Shown: in pieces, positions 46,931 to 57,147 of the stretch
How the letters are laid out: every line of letters begins with the position of its first letter
Numbering within the stretch: the stretch's first letter is position 1
Assembly (NCBI GenBank): GCA_032622095.1
Contig: CP136063.1
Location: 210,722,355 to 210,786,354 of the forward strand
Length of the DNA stretch: 64,000 nucleotides
Direction: 5' to 3'
Source: Siphonodentalium dalli
Taxonomy: Eukaryota; Mollusca; Scaphopoda; Gadilida; Siphonodentaliidae
Translations under genes and position numbers: made by a program
Notes under the pieces: model-generated
The model's input: the letters and a program-made list of their open reading frames with translations, nothing else
Database searches by the model: none
What the model was told of the DNA's origin: nothing

Positions 46931-47939
46931 GCGCTATATCATAACCGTCGTTATATATTGCTATGTTTATACACTGAGATGTGATTGTTGTTTACGGCGC
47001 AAAAGCTACACGTTTTGATATATCGACCCAATAGTTAGGCCAAAAGCAGCACGGACATGCGTGTTTACCAGTTTCAGAGTGCTGATATTTATATGCGGAC
47101 TGATCACGCGAGTCACATGCGTGTAAAATGGCAATATTAACGCTACACGTTACAAGTTACTGACTTCTGTTTCTGATCCTGTCCAATGTTTGATAATGCA
47201 CAGTTATTGTTCACCGAAAGACTTTCGAAAGTCGACCGGTCGCTATCCATTGTCGGTTCTGAAATACAACACATACAATGAAAACAAAAAGTGGCTGAGA
47301 CACAGATAATCTTCGCGGACTTGGGTGATTATTTGGCCTCAGACACTTCATTCGGTTAATATCCTTAACTGAATGCATGTTGTGGTGGGAATATTGTTGT
47401 TAACATATTCACCTCCGTAACTCCGTCAAAAACAGCTACAAACTGCGATGAACAGAACGAGATTAACTGTTCTTGGTTCAGGCCAGTCTGAGTAAACTCA
47501 TACCTAAATATTCATTACAACATTGAATATTAGGTCTGACGGATAACATCGCTATCTCATTTCCAAGTCCTCGGGATTCCGTAATCTGATTGATTGCGTA
47601 AATTATTTTCCGTCCAATGAAACCGTATGGGTTAATAAACAAGTGTTAGTGGGCGGAGACTCCCATAATGTCACCTCTAAATATAGTAACAGAGCGGAAT
47701 TTCGAGGCTTGCAAATACAACAGACAGAAAAAATGGCTTCGAAATTATATATTCGGTACGATTCCGATTAATTTGAAGGATGTGCTGGACCTGATAGATA
47801 GGCCTGCGTACTAGTATGGTACCAACTTGGCCTCCCATAAATATAAATAGAACTTTACTCATGTCCGTGTATTTGATTTACTTTATTGTAACAAGGTTTG
47901 CAAATCAAATTATTTGCCGTAAAAAAAGTCATCTGAAAG
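46931..47939. other. No gene recognised
   Basis: No coding or repeat feature supported. Confidence 0.45.
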
Positions 47940-47940
47940 T

Positions 47941-48185
47941 CAAACACCGAGGAAATGACTTAATTTTATGCTTTTAAATAGTTCTAAAGCATCATTTTTG
48001 ATGACGACCTTATTTTTTGCTCTCGGATGCAGCGTTCCCGTTGATGCAGCGAGTTCATCTCCCGAAAAAGAATAGTCGCACACACGACAAATATTATCTT
48101 CTGTAAGTTTATGTCGCGACACAGGCCTTCTGTGTGTTGATGAGTCGGCGAAGCACAACAAATAACACGTGGGGACACCTGTCAA
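47941..48185 (-). other. Possible exon with a CxxC motif, unidentified
   Basis: The minus-strand frame contains SRHKLTEDNICRVCDYSFSG, then DELAASTGTLHPRAKNKVVI, and ends FKSIKLSHFLGV. A CAG acceptor-like sequence (TGATTGACAG) precedes it. A second acceptor-like ACTTACAG lies just before the CRVC motif. An exon-like segment ending AAG|GTAAGT lies upstream on the same strand at about 48844-48935 (FNEAAYELLK). The codon content looks more protein-like than the surroundings, but I do not recognise the family and the exon structure is a guess. Confidence 0.3.
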
Positions 48186-48271
48186 TCATCGATGTATTTT
48201 TAAAAATTCGTGACGTCATTTTGGGGAAGCTCTTCGCTGAACAGAAATGGTATTGGCGACATTAGCTCCAG

Positions 48272-48296
48272 ACTCTATATTTCAAATATAGAGTCG
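48272..48296. repeat. Small perfect hairpin
   Basis: GACTCTATATTT and AAATATAGAGTC flank a single C. Confidence 0.8.
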
Positions 48297-48941
48297 ACGT
48301 TCACCCAGACTGGGTTCAGGCCCAACAAATGAACTAACTGATTACATGAACGTCGACAACGTCACCATTTCCATTGGTCTAAAACAACAGCATTGCGTCA
48401 GCATTATTCATTCGGGAATTGGCACGTGCCACACACATTCTTTGTAACAATCGACACCGTTTGCTATATTATAACTGATTACTTGCTGTCATTTTCTCTG
48501 CGTGATTACTTTTAAAGTTCGATCAAAGGACCAGTGCCGCGCGGCTTCTTGTCTTCTGATTGTTTTTTCAAACTTTCATGGGATGGTAACTATTGATTGC
48601 CGCCGAAATCGCTAATTGCCATTCGAGGCATGGCAAATATCAGCTGTCCGCCAGCGAGGAAGGGCAAAATGGCCCTAAATAACAAGCTTCTGGAAGCATC
48701 GTCAATCACGACCCCTCCTAAATGTACGTACCGATAAATAGCACCATACTGACGATTTTCCGATAATCGGAATGACCTCATTGATTATAAAAATCGATTA
48801 TTAGTTAATGAACATACATCGTAAGGAAACACTCAGTTACTTACCTTCAAAAGTTCATATGCTGCTTCATTGAAAACAATATGCAAACAGCAACTGCGCG
48901 AATAGCTGGCGGAAACGAATACCGGTAGACCTATATAACCA

Positions 48942-49052
48942 TAAAAGTTAAAATTTCGAGAAAAAGGTTAAAATTTCGAGATTAAAGTTAAAATTTCGAC
49001 TTTCTGATTTCTTTATTTTTTCACTATGTCCCTAATACGCTTCCGTAGTTAT
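48942..49052 (-). repeat. Inverted copy of the integrase-leader minisatellite
   Basis: It contains three GTTAAAATTTCGAG-type units, then CTTTCTGATTTC, ATGTCCCTAATACGCTTCCG and ATTAACCC. It is the reverse complement of 26624-26720, with only a few differences over about 90 bases of mostly non-repetitive leader. Confidence 0.85.
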
Positions 49053-50240
49053 TAACCCGCAACATATATAAAAAATTGGACATAAGACCTAGAAAAATAA
49101 TGGATGATGGAATGCCTTATTATATTTCGGTGATAATGTGCTGTGGGCGCAAACTTAATCCCACCCCTAAAATATAATTTTCTCAGAAAAAAAAAACGAA
49201 TGCCCCATCCCAATTGGGCTTTAGGGGCACAACATGAAACAGTGTAGAGATTGATGAAGTGGAATTATAAAGACCCTTGTTCGAACGTGTTCTAATGTGA
49301 ACATTGGGGGGGGGGGGGGAATAGTGAAAAATGGTAATCTTTACTAATTTATGAAAATTTTACAACATTGTGATTAAATTTTGAAAGGGGTATGACAAAA
49401 CTACACAGTAAATTCATAAAACCTCACATGATCATCTTTTTGTCAACTATTTAATATTCTTTCAGTTGTAGAAATATTATAATAATATATATATAATTCA
49501 ACTGGACATATAGCAAAGGCTGAAAAGTGAGACTTAAATTTTTCCGGGAGGTATTTTCTTATCGCTGTGACACGAGACATCTGACGATATAAACAGCATT
49601 GAGCACTTCATATAAAACAATTGTTTTAAGATGGCGTCAAAACGGTCACCAAAATCGAAGATTCTAAAACTTACCGACACAAATTTAACTGGGTTCGTCA
49701 TATGGGTATTAGGGAATTGTTCATTAAGAAATGTATTCACTGTTGTTCGTCATCAAACTAAAGAATTCTAATATCATGTTTCAATTCGTTTACAACAGAA
49801 GAACGTGTATCGCAATTTATCGACTTGACTACACGTTGGCTTGTCACATAAAGCACATACAAACTGTTGGCTGGATGCAATTATGTCATCATCGATATTA
49901 GTAGATTGTTGACGTTCTTGCGTAGTATGATACACTGCACTTCTTTTTCAGAATAAGTCAAACGGCTATCTTTTTCCTGCAACCCTAGAATGCAAGCGTG
50001 GTATTCAGGCAAGGCTTCAAACATATTGTGTCCACGACACAGGTGTTCCAGACAATGGTAAATATTTGTTTGTGGTGACAACAAAAGACTCCTTGGCAGG
50101 CTTATATTTTTCGCGAATGTCGAGTGCAGCATCTACAGGCTGTCTCAGAAACACTGAATTTTATGTTTAGCATGGGGCCGAACGGTCCATGAATGGCGAC
50201 GTTCGATTAGAGTTTGTTCCTCAGCTGGTGCTATTATGTG
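49053..50240. other. No gene established; weak coding trace on minus strand
   Basis: At 49815-50130 the minus strand reads first EHLCRGHNMFEALPEYHACI, then in another frame SSQQFVCALCDKPTCSQVDK. The two CxxC-like pieces could be remnants of one zinc-binding protein. Not recognised. A 13-G run lies at about 49306-49319. Confidence 0.3.
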
Positions 50241-50248
50241 ACCACGAG

Positions 50249-50626
50249 CAGGGGCGCCGGAAGCATCCAAGGGCAGGGGGGCAGAGCCTACAAAAAGGGC
50301 ACTTTTCCCAGCTTTTCCGCAAAAAAGGGCATTTTCTCCGCAAACTCGGGAAATAACCATAAATTCATTGTGGCAAAAATCCCTATTTTAATGGTATTTG
50401 TCGGTTTTTATGGCCGTTTTGTGATAAAATTGATTAATATTCCTTGTGAAATTGGTGGTATTTGGGCCAAAAAAGTCACATTTTGCTATAAAAACACGAG
50501 ATTAAACACACAAAAAGCATTTTCTGTCTCCAGAAAAAGGGCAAGTCCTGCCCCCGCTCGCCCCCCTTGGTCAAGGGCAGGGGGGTCAGCTGCCCCTCTG
50601 CCCCCCCCCCTCTTCCGGCGCCCCTG
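50249..50626. mobile_element. hAT MITE with perfect 8-bp target duplication
   Basis: The ends CAGGGGCGCCGGAAG and CTTCCGGCGCCCCTG are perfect 15-bp inverted repeats. ACCACGAG flanks the element on both sides (50241-50248 and 50627-50634). CAG..CTG ends with an 8-bp duplication are diagnostic of hAT elements. The subterminal regions are G-rich/C-rich (GGGCAGGGGGGCAG / CTGCCCCTCTGCCC). The plus-strand frame of 137 codons that spans the element is not a gene. Confidence 0.95.
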
Positions 50627-50634
50627 ACCACGAG

Positions 50635-51699
50635 GAAACGGTCACGGATATTCTGTTACATGCAACACGCCTCAGTTTGAAGCCAGTTCTTGTTTTTATT
50701 CCCCTGACGTACATGACACAATACTAGCATGTTTATCGACGAATAGGAGTTTGGATGATTCTTCATACTGAAACAAAAAATAGGTCACGTGTCATTTCCG
50801 TGAATGAGATATCGGACATTATTGTTCGTGATGTATGTGAAACCGCGTTGACAGGCTACGATGTCACAAACACGTATAAAAGGAAGTCGTTTAACTTAAT
50901 TGTCAAAAGCAGTAAAATGTTATGCGAATGTTGCAACAACTTGGGAAATATATTAATGTTGACGATATCGTATTCTATCAATAGTGGGTATTTGGGCTAT
51001 ATTATTGTGACCCATAATGCAGTCAAGTCGACGAATTAACACACATGTTCTTATGTTGTATAACCGAAACTGGAACACATATTCTATCACCAACCACAGG
51101 CTCCTTAAGAAATAAAATTAAAACATATTCCTGCAGATTATAGCAGGCGGTGATTGGCATGATATACTAACTCCTACACATCAGACGGTTAACACTTCTC
51201 CCGGTGCACTGTGGCTTCTGAGCTTTGGCTGCAGAGATTCGTGCAATTCTTTTAATGATCGTGTTTTACCGTAATCCAAACTGCACTAACTTAGTGAATA
51301 GAATCATTATGCCCAATTATATGAATAATCTCCCGGACAATCGTTAACTAACAGACTGACACAGCATTCACACGTGTTAATAGACATTATATATATATAT
51401 TTTCGGAATTCGCCCAGAAAAAAACGTACTCAAAACAACTTCGTACCGCCGGGTCGAATCAGACAAAAATAAAAACAAACTTGTTTAGTGTAAGATATCC
51501 CCATTGCACCGGAGACATGTATATATTATGTGTATATATCTTCATATCTACAAACAAAATGTGTGTATATATCTTCATATCCTTTTATAGATATCATTCT
51601 GTATTTCTCAATATTCATTTGCAATTATGGGAATAAAGCATCAATCAACAATCAACCGCAAACTACCATGAAACGATGTATGTAAATGTGAGAATGGCT
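50635..51699. other. No gene recognised
   Basis: An open frame of 94 codons (50755-51039, plus) has no recognised domain. Not called. Confidence 0.4.
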
Positions 51700-51703
51700 T
51701 TAA

Positions 51704-52095
51704 CCCTTTACCCAACAAACCGGCCAAAACCGGCCAAATAAAGCTTCAACAGCCTAAAATATCTTCGGTCTGTCTCAATAGAACCATACAAATATGGATA
51801 TCATTGGAACCGGCTCCTTGACCACATTGTGATAGTTACAGTTATGCCCTGTGCCAATGCATTCTCTTATATATGCGAGTCGACCATAGGTCGCCTCGCA
51901 TATATAAGAGAATGCATTGGCCTAAAAAAAATCTTTTTTTAACACTTTTTACCATTTTTTCTTACATTCTTTAACAATTTTATAATATTTAATGTGTTAA
52001 GCCAATGCATTCTCTTATATATGCGAGGCGACCTATGGTCGACTCGCATATATAAGAGAATGCATTGGCACAGGGCCCTTCTGTTGGGTAAAGGG
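51704..52095. mobile_element. TTAA-flanked MITE (piggyBac-like ends) made of two mirrored hairpins
   Basis: TTAA at 51700-51703 and 52096-52099. The ends CCCTTTACCCAACA and TGTTGGGTAAAGGG are perfect. TTAA followed by CCC is characteristic of piggyBac-type ends. It contains two 69-nt hairpins, 51853-51921 and 52001-52069, each starting GCCAATGCATTCTCTTATAT and ending in its complement. By eye the second hairpin is the exact reverse complement of the first. No coding sequence. Confidence 0.9.
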
Positions 52096-52099
52096 TTAA

Positions 52100-52590
52100 C
52101 AGACGTGGTGTCATGCCATGAGCAGTAGTTGAATGCATTGAAGACAGTTTAACAACACAATAGTATACACTGCAAAAGTCACTTCTTTTAGATTTACTGG
52201 TAATATTTTTCCAAATATTTCCGGAAACGTAAATATTATTTATACCGCAAGGGTATGCAATTCAGTTTCTGCGTTAGCTTTAATAATTAATCAAGCCGAA
52301 TGAAATACCATCGTTCCGTGAATTTCTTCTCCAGCTACGCCCGTAGACATCAGAAAATAATCATGCAATCTCGAGCTGGGACCATCCCTAATGCGAAGTA
52401 GATTATTGAGGAACAAGTATTAACAAAGTTATATATTCCCTGCCTTGTTTGTTCAATGTTATAAAGTTCCCTGTCAAAATCGGTCAAAATATCAAAAAAA
52501 TCCTCAGGTTTTGTACTGGTAGAATATTATCTCTACGGGCGCAGCTGGAGTAGAGAGATTTATGGGTGATCTGGGGCGCGTACAGTGTGG
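52100..52590. other. No gene recognised
   Basis: Nothing supported. Confidence 0.45.
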
Positions 52591-52594
52591 ACTA

Positions 52595-52769
52595 CAGAGG
52601 CGTGTCGTTAAAACGAGTTAAAATATAAATTAAACAATATTTAAATTGAAAACGAGCGCGCCACTTAAAAAAACCGCGTCGTTATAAATAGCATACGTAA
52701 ATGGCGCTCTCGTTTTAAATTTAAATATTTTTAATTTATTTTTCTACTCGTTTTAACGACACGCCCCTG
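52595..52769. mobile_element. Short long-TIR MITE
   Basis: CAGAGGCGTGTCGTTAAAAC at the left mirrors GTTTTAACGACACGCCCCTG at the right with one mismatch. The arms continue through ATATTTAAATT and CGAG.GCGCCA to about 70 nt. The target duplication is unclear. Confidence 0.8.
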
Positions 52770-52909
52770 TGGTACGGACGTCCGATCGACATAGACCATG
52801 TCCCGGCTATAGCAGTTCCCCCGTCCTCCGAACCAGGCCGCAAGGTATATATATATAGTTGCAATACCGGATAACACCACAACTTTCAGCCTTTTCGTCG
52901 ATTAGGCAG

Positions 52910-53890
52910 TGGGGGTCTGGGTGGGGGGGGGGGGGGGGGAGGGACATGATACAAGGTTTAAATTTTCGTTTTTTTATTTTTGGGACTCACCACCGCCAGG
53001 ATCCAAGTTTTTTTTCCTATTCAATCTAGGAAACCCACGGTCCATGTGGCCTTTCAACGTATTTAAGGTTTTTTTTCCAAGGGCATGCAAAGGGTGTGAA
53101 ATATTTTCAATAACCAGTGCAATAGCCATTATCGTATAATAAAAGAAGAAAGTTGGGAACATGTTGAAACTGGTTGCCCCATTCTCTTGATAATTTATTT
53201 TGGTCCAGTTTATTATTTAAGCCTGAATATTTATATTCACTTTAATAGTCATAATTTATCTTCAAACATGGATTTTTAGAAAAATCTGCGACCCACCCAC
53301 CAATCCACCGGACCTAATTGTATTTTGGGAAATTATCGTGTATAATGCAACAAATATATAGGGTTATTCAGGGGGGGGGGTGAAAAAAATATTCCGGGGT
53401 GGGTGGGTGGTCAAAGCCACCAACAAGCAATTTTTTCCGCAACTAAAAAAATAATTCTGCTTGTTTTTTAAGTGTTTTGGCAATGAGTTGGGCTTCAAAA
53501 CCACTTTGAATGAGAGAAATAATGTAATTCTAACTGGTGTTGTATTTTGTTGCAAATTTTGAAATCCAAAATGGCCGCTGGCAGCCATGTTTTTTTGGCC
53601 GAATGACCTCAAAATGTCCATGTTAACATCCATGATAAATAGTATGCACAGAAATTCATATACAGCCGTTTACAATGAATTTCCCCCCGCAAATCTCTGT
53701 TTTAGTGTTAAAAGGGGGTGGGTGTCAAAAAATGGTCGGAAAAAACTGCCGTAAACGGAACAAAAATTGGCTGTGGGGGTGGGTGGGTACAAAAAATGAT
53801 CGAAAGGGAAAAAATGCCATACGTGCCTGAATTTTTTTTCCCGACCTTGGTTATTTCCTAATTTTTGCTCACCTGCAACCTTTCCCTCCC
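52910..53890. repeat. G-run-rich degenerate repeat region
   Basis: Contains a G run of at least 15 (about 52922-52939), a 10-G run at about 53371, GGGTGGGTGGGT stretches and AAAATGGCCGCTGGCAGCCATG at about 53568. Open frames on the minus strand here follow the low-complexity sequence and show no recognised domain. Confidence 0.45.
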
Positions 53891-54118
53891 AAATACATGA
53901 TACACACTCTGGCTGCACGATGTGCGCGTCGAATGGGGGTCTGTAACTCCAATGCATCAATGCTTTTCAGACGCCAACAGTTACTGTTGTATTTGGACCA
54001 GGGTGGACAACTCTAGCTGTCACGGTATCATTCGGCAAACCTCGTCAGATTCCGTCACCGTTTCACCCCAGAGGTCACAGGTCGAGGAGTTCAGAATGGG
54101 GATACATCTGAGCTGCAA

Positions 54119-54186
54119 GAGAGTTCAGTCCCCTCGCTACGCTGACCATGACTGATAGAGTTCAGTCCCCTCGCTACGCTGACCAG
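54119..54186. repeat. Tandem duplication, 37-bp unit
   Basis: GAGTTCAGTCCCCTCGCTAC and GCTGACCA occur twice, 37 bases apart. Confidence 0.9.
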
Positions 54187-54411
54187 AATGACAGCTGTAA
54201 TCATGTTTATTTTCTGAATTGTTTAACATTTTTGTTGATGTGTTTTGTCAGGTACAATGGATTCTGGCTTGATCCAGCCAATTTTCAAATGAATATCGAC
54301 AGTTCTGTTTCTCAGAATAATGCAGAATGAATTATAACCTACAAAAGTCTTTAATGAAAAAAATGAGTGAGTTCCTGACATTCTGTGTACGAGATGGCAG
54401 TATGCATCCAG

Positions 54412-54462
54412 TTACAACAACAACAACAACAATTAACAACAACAACAACAAACAACAACATA
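54412..54462. repeat. CAA microsatellite
   Basis: Interrupted run of about fifteen CAA/ACA trinucleotides. Confidence 0.95.
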
Positions 54463-54764
54463 ACATATGTTAATTTAATGTCATTTTCTGCTTTGTTCTG
54501 TTGAGAATATGATTTTTACATTGAAAAGTTCTATGAAAAGTCAATATCAAACATTATAGCGTCTTCTAACATCTCTTGTTCCAAACATTTAATTTATAAC
54601 TCTATTGAACCTAAATAAAAGTAAAAATAACTTTCTTAAAAATTACATGTAGCCTGCAACCCCGAATATATCTTCAAAGAATATTATTTGTGTGTGCACT
54701 CACTCACGATATTTATGATATAGTACCCCAATCCCGTCGTAAATGAATTTACAATAAACTATGT

Positions 54765-55136
54765 TTAAAGTAAAGATATTGTATGATGATGCACAATCGC
54801 ATTAACTATAAAATCAACCGATTCGGCTATATCCACAATAATATGCGGCTCATGCTCATCCAGTGGTTGAAGAGCGTCCAACTGAGACTGAAGCAGTGAA
54901 GATGGCATGAAATGTCCTTCTCGCTCATGCATTCTCTGTAATAGCAAGTCTTTAGAGCCGACCAGATGAACAAAGAGGACCGAGTCCTCATCAAGAACAG
55001 AATTGGTGCATTTACCCCGAAGCAACATTTCGCGATATGATTTCTTTAACGCGGAGCATGTAACGACACCATGGGATGAAGATTCGCTCAGCTGTTTTAT
55101 GTGGTCGTGAATTTTGAGCAACCATGGTTCTCTATC
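54765..55136 (-). CDS. IDNK: Gluconokinase, last coding exon
   Basis: Gluconokinase phosphorylates D-gluconate to 6-phosphogluconate with ATP and feeds the pentose phosphate pathway in the cytosol. This exon follows TTCTTTTTTCAG and encodes 123 residues to a stop: DREPWLLKIHDHIKQL, then GVVTCSALKKSYREMLLRG, LFVHLVGSKDLLLQRMHERE, GHFMPSSLLQSQLDALQPLD and a C-terminal IIVDIAESVDFIVNAIV. These are the characteristic blocks of the eukaryotic/bacterial gluconokinase family (TCSALK, GHFMP, SQ...LE/LQPL). It joins the exon at 57061 in phase 0 (ACG GAC GAG|GAT AGA) to give LTDEDREPWL, exactly the family motif. There are no internal stops. The length of the three exons together, 162 residues, fits a protein of about 180-190 residues once the N-terminus is added. 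Confidence 0.92.
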   Translation of the reverse strand, partial: DREPWLLKIHDHIKQLSESSSHGVVTCSALKKSYREMLLRGKCTNSVLDEDSVLFVHLVGSKDLLLQRMHEREGHFMPSSLLQSQLDALQPLDEHEPHIIVDIAESVDFIVNAIVHHHTISLL

Positions 55137-55279
55137 CTGAAAAAAGAAAGTGCCAATGCCAATGTAACTCAATTTGGGGAGGCGTTAATCAGTCAAAAAG
55201 TTTCAGTAAATGGATCGTATTGTATCAATTAAATTAATTCCATTTCAAACATTTCTCCACTAAACGTGGGCTGCATGGT

Positions 55280-55575
55280 GTGCCGATGGATTCAAATGTG
55301 AAATCCAAGATGGCTCCAGGTGGCCATGTGTTATTTAACAAATTTCTGTAAAAATGAACATATGAAGTTTGGGCGAGGGATGGGGGATGTGGCATGTATG
55401 GTGTGCCAAAGGATTTTAGTCACGAAAAGAGTAAAATCCAAGATGGCCGCTGGCGGCCATGTTTATCAACGAAATTCGGATAAATATTATAGCTCCCATC
55501 TAGAGGTCACCAAGATCCATACGAAGTTTGGTATGGTCGGATGAGGGATGTGGTATGTAGGGTGTGCCACAATAT
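55280..55575. repeat. Tandem pair of AAGATGGC-bearing units, about 170 bp
   Basis: AAATCCAAGATGGC, GGCCATGT, GAAGTTTGG and GAGGGATGTGG(T/C)ATGTA(T/G)GGTGTGCCA occur twice in the same order. Similar AAGATGGC segments occur in repeat family R. Confidence 0.75.
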
Positions 55576-55639
55576 GTAGGTATATGAAGCTTGTAAGACG
55601 TTTGTCTCGTTTACCAAGAGTTGCGACGAAGTACCCCGT

Positions 55640-56770
55640 TGAGTGGTCAAATTGTCAGTTTTAAGTCGAGTTTTTTTTCTCCAAAACTCGACTTATAGTT
55701 TGATGGTGGGCGGCGGACGGGAGGGCGGGCGGGCGGCGCGTGTTTTGCTTATAACTCAACCGTTTATTGACGGATTAAAAATAAAATTGGTGTGTGAGTA
55801 CATATCCATGCACGTAAGCTGCAGACAAAACATCGGGTTCGTCCGCACAGAGTTATGGCCCTTTGCCATTTTTCACTGATTTTAGGCTCGTTAGCGCAAC
55901 AACTTCAACAAACGTTATCTGATTCGATTGAAATTTGGGATATAGGTGTCTCCCAAGAATATCTCGGACGAGTTCGAAAACCGGCCTGGTCCGATAAAAT
56001 TTGATAGAGTTATGGCCCTTAATTGGTCATTTTTTCACGAATTTTCAGCTCGTTAGCGCTTTAACTTTAACAAACGTTATCCGATTTGATTGAAATTTGG
56101 TATATAGGTGTCTCCCAAGAATATCTCGGAGGAGTTCGAAAACCGGCCTGGTCCGATACAATTTTATAGAGTTATGGCCCTTAATTAGTCATTTTTTCAC
56201 AAATTTTCAGCTCGTTCGCGCGATAATTTAATAAACATCATCCTATTTGTAATGAAATTTTGATATATAGGTGTCTCCCAAGAATACCTCGGACGAGTTA
56301 GAAAACCGGCCCGGTCCGATGAAATTTGATAGAGTTATGGTCCTTAAGTAGTCATTTTGTACGAATTTTGAGCTCGTTAGCGCGATAACTTCAACAAACG
56401 TCATCCGATTCAACTAAAATTTGGTATATAAGTGTCTTCCAATAATATCCTGGACGAGTTCGAAAACCAGCCTGGCCCAATAAAATTTGATAGAGTTATG
56501 GCCCTTAATTAGTCATTGTTCGTGAATTTTTAGCTCGTTAGCGCGATAACTTCAACAAACGTCCTCCGATTTGTTTAAAATTTGGAATAGACATACTTGC
56601 CAAGAATATTTCGGACGAGTTCGAAAACCAGCCTGGTCCGATAAAATTTGATAGAGTTATGGCCCTTAATTAGTCATTTTTCGATTTTACCTATTAATTA
56701 GTCTACCGATACTGATGCACACCAATTGGCGGTAGCCACCGGCGGTAAGCCACCGAAAACGAGACACAGC
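55640..56770. mobile_element. Pearl-like array, 160-bp core units
   Basis: GATAGAGTTATGGCCCTTAA recurs at about 55850, 56007, 56166, 56330, 56492 and 56650. Between copies come CAGCTCGTTAGCGC, AACTTCAACAAACGT, GAAATTTGGTATATAGGTGT and GAGTTCGAAAACCGGCCTGG. It is preceded by a hairpin (AGTCGAGTTTT...AAAACTCGACT, 55662-55691) and a GGCGGGCGG run. The GGCCATAACTC core motif is shared, inverted, with 39.5-40.2 kb. Confidence 0.75.
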
Positions 56771-57060
56771 ATCTCTGATGCCACCTCTTGTTGAGTAATA
56801 AACAATATTACTAAAACTAAAGTTAATTAAGTTATCATCCAGAAATCATAATAATCGGCAAATGATAAGTCGACAATTAAGGACCATGAATACCATAACT
56901 CCATTAAAATTGGCGGACCGAACCCAAATTCTTTGAAAACAATCGGATCTGAAAATGCATGTATCAGTGCCAGTGGCCATTTGCGGGTATAACTACCTCG
57001 TCCGTAAGTCTAACGTGCATGTATATATGAGTGGGTCTGAACATTTGTATGTATACCTAC

Positions 57061-57147
57061 CTCGTCCGTCAGCGGTATCCCACAAGCCATTTTCTTTTTG
57101 TTGCCCTCGGGGTGGAAGAAGTCTGCATCTCTGAATGAGCACCCTAG
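57061..57147 (-). CDS. IDNK: Gluconokinase, internal coding exon
   Basis: An 87-nt exon bounded by TTATTATACAG| and |GTAGGT. It encodes LGCSFRDADFFHPEGNKKKM, then ACGIPLTDE, matching the gluconokinase substrate/phosphate region (LG..F.DAD.FHP..N..KM..G.PL.D). Both boundaries are phase 0. Its 3' splice site sits in the last unit of the 57148-58483 satellite: each unit there ends TTATTATACAG and begins CTTGGTTGC, the same Leu-Gly-Cys codons that start this exon (CTAGGGTGC). Confidence 0.9.

Larger units (their letters stand above)
55137..57060 (-). other. IDNK: Gluconokinase intron (penultimate to last exon)
   Basis: Starts GTAGGTATAC and ends CTTTCTTTTTTCAG, a strong polypyrimidine tract. It contains two copies of an AAGATGGC-bearing repeat and a pearl-like array. 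Confidence 0.8.

Noticed and set aside
50214-50627. 137-codon plus-strand frame
   Set aside because: It coincides with the hAT MITE and includes its terminal repeats and low-complexity Pro/Ala sequence.
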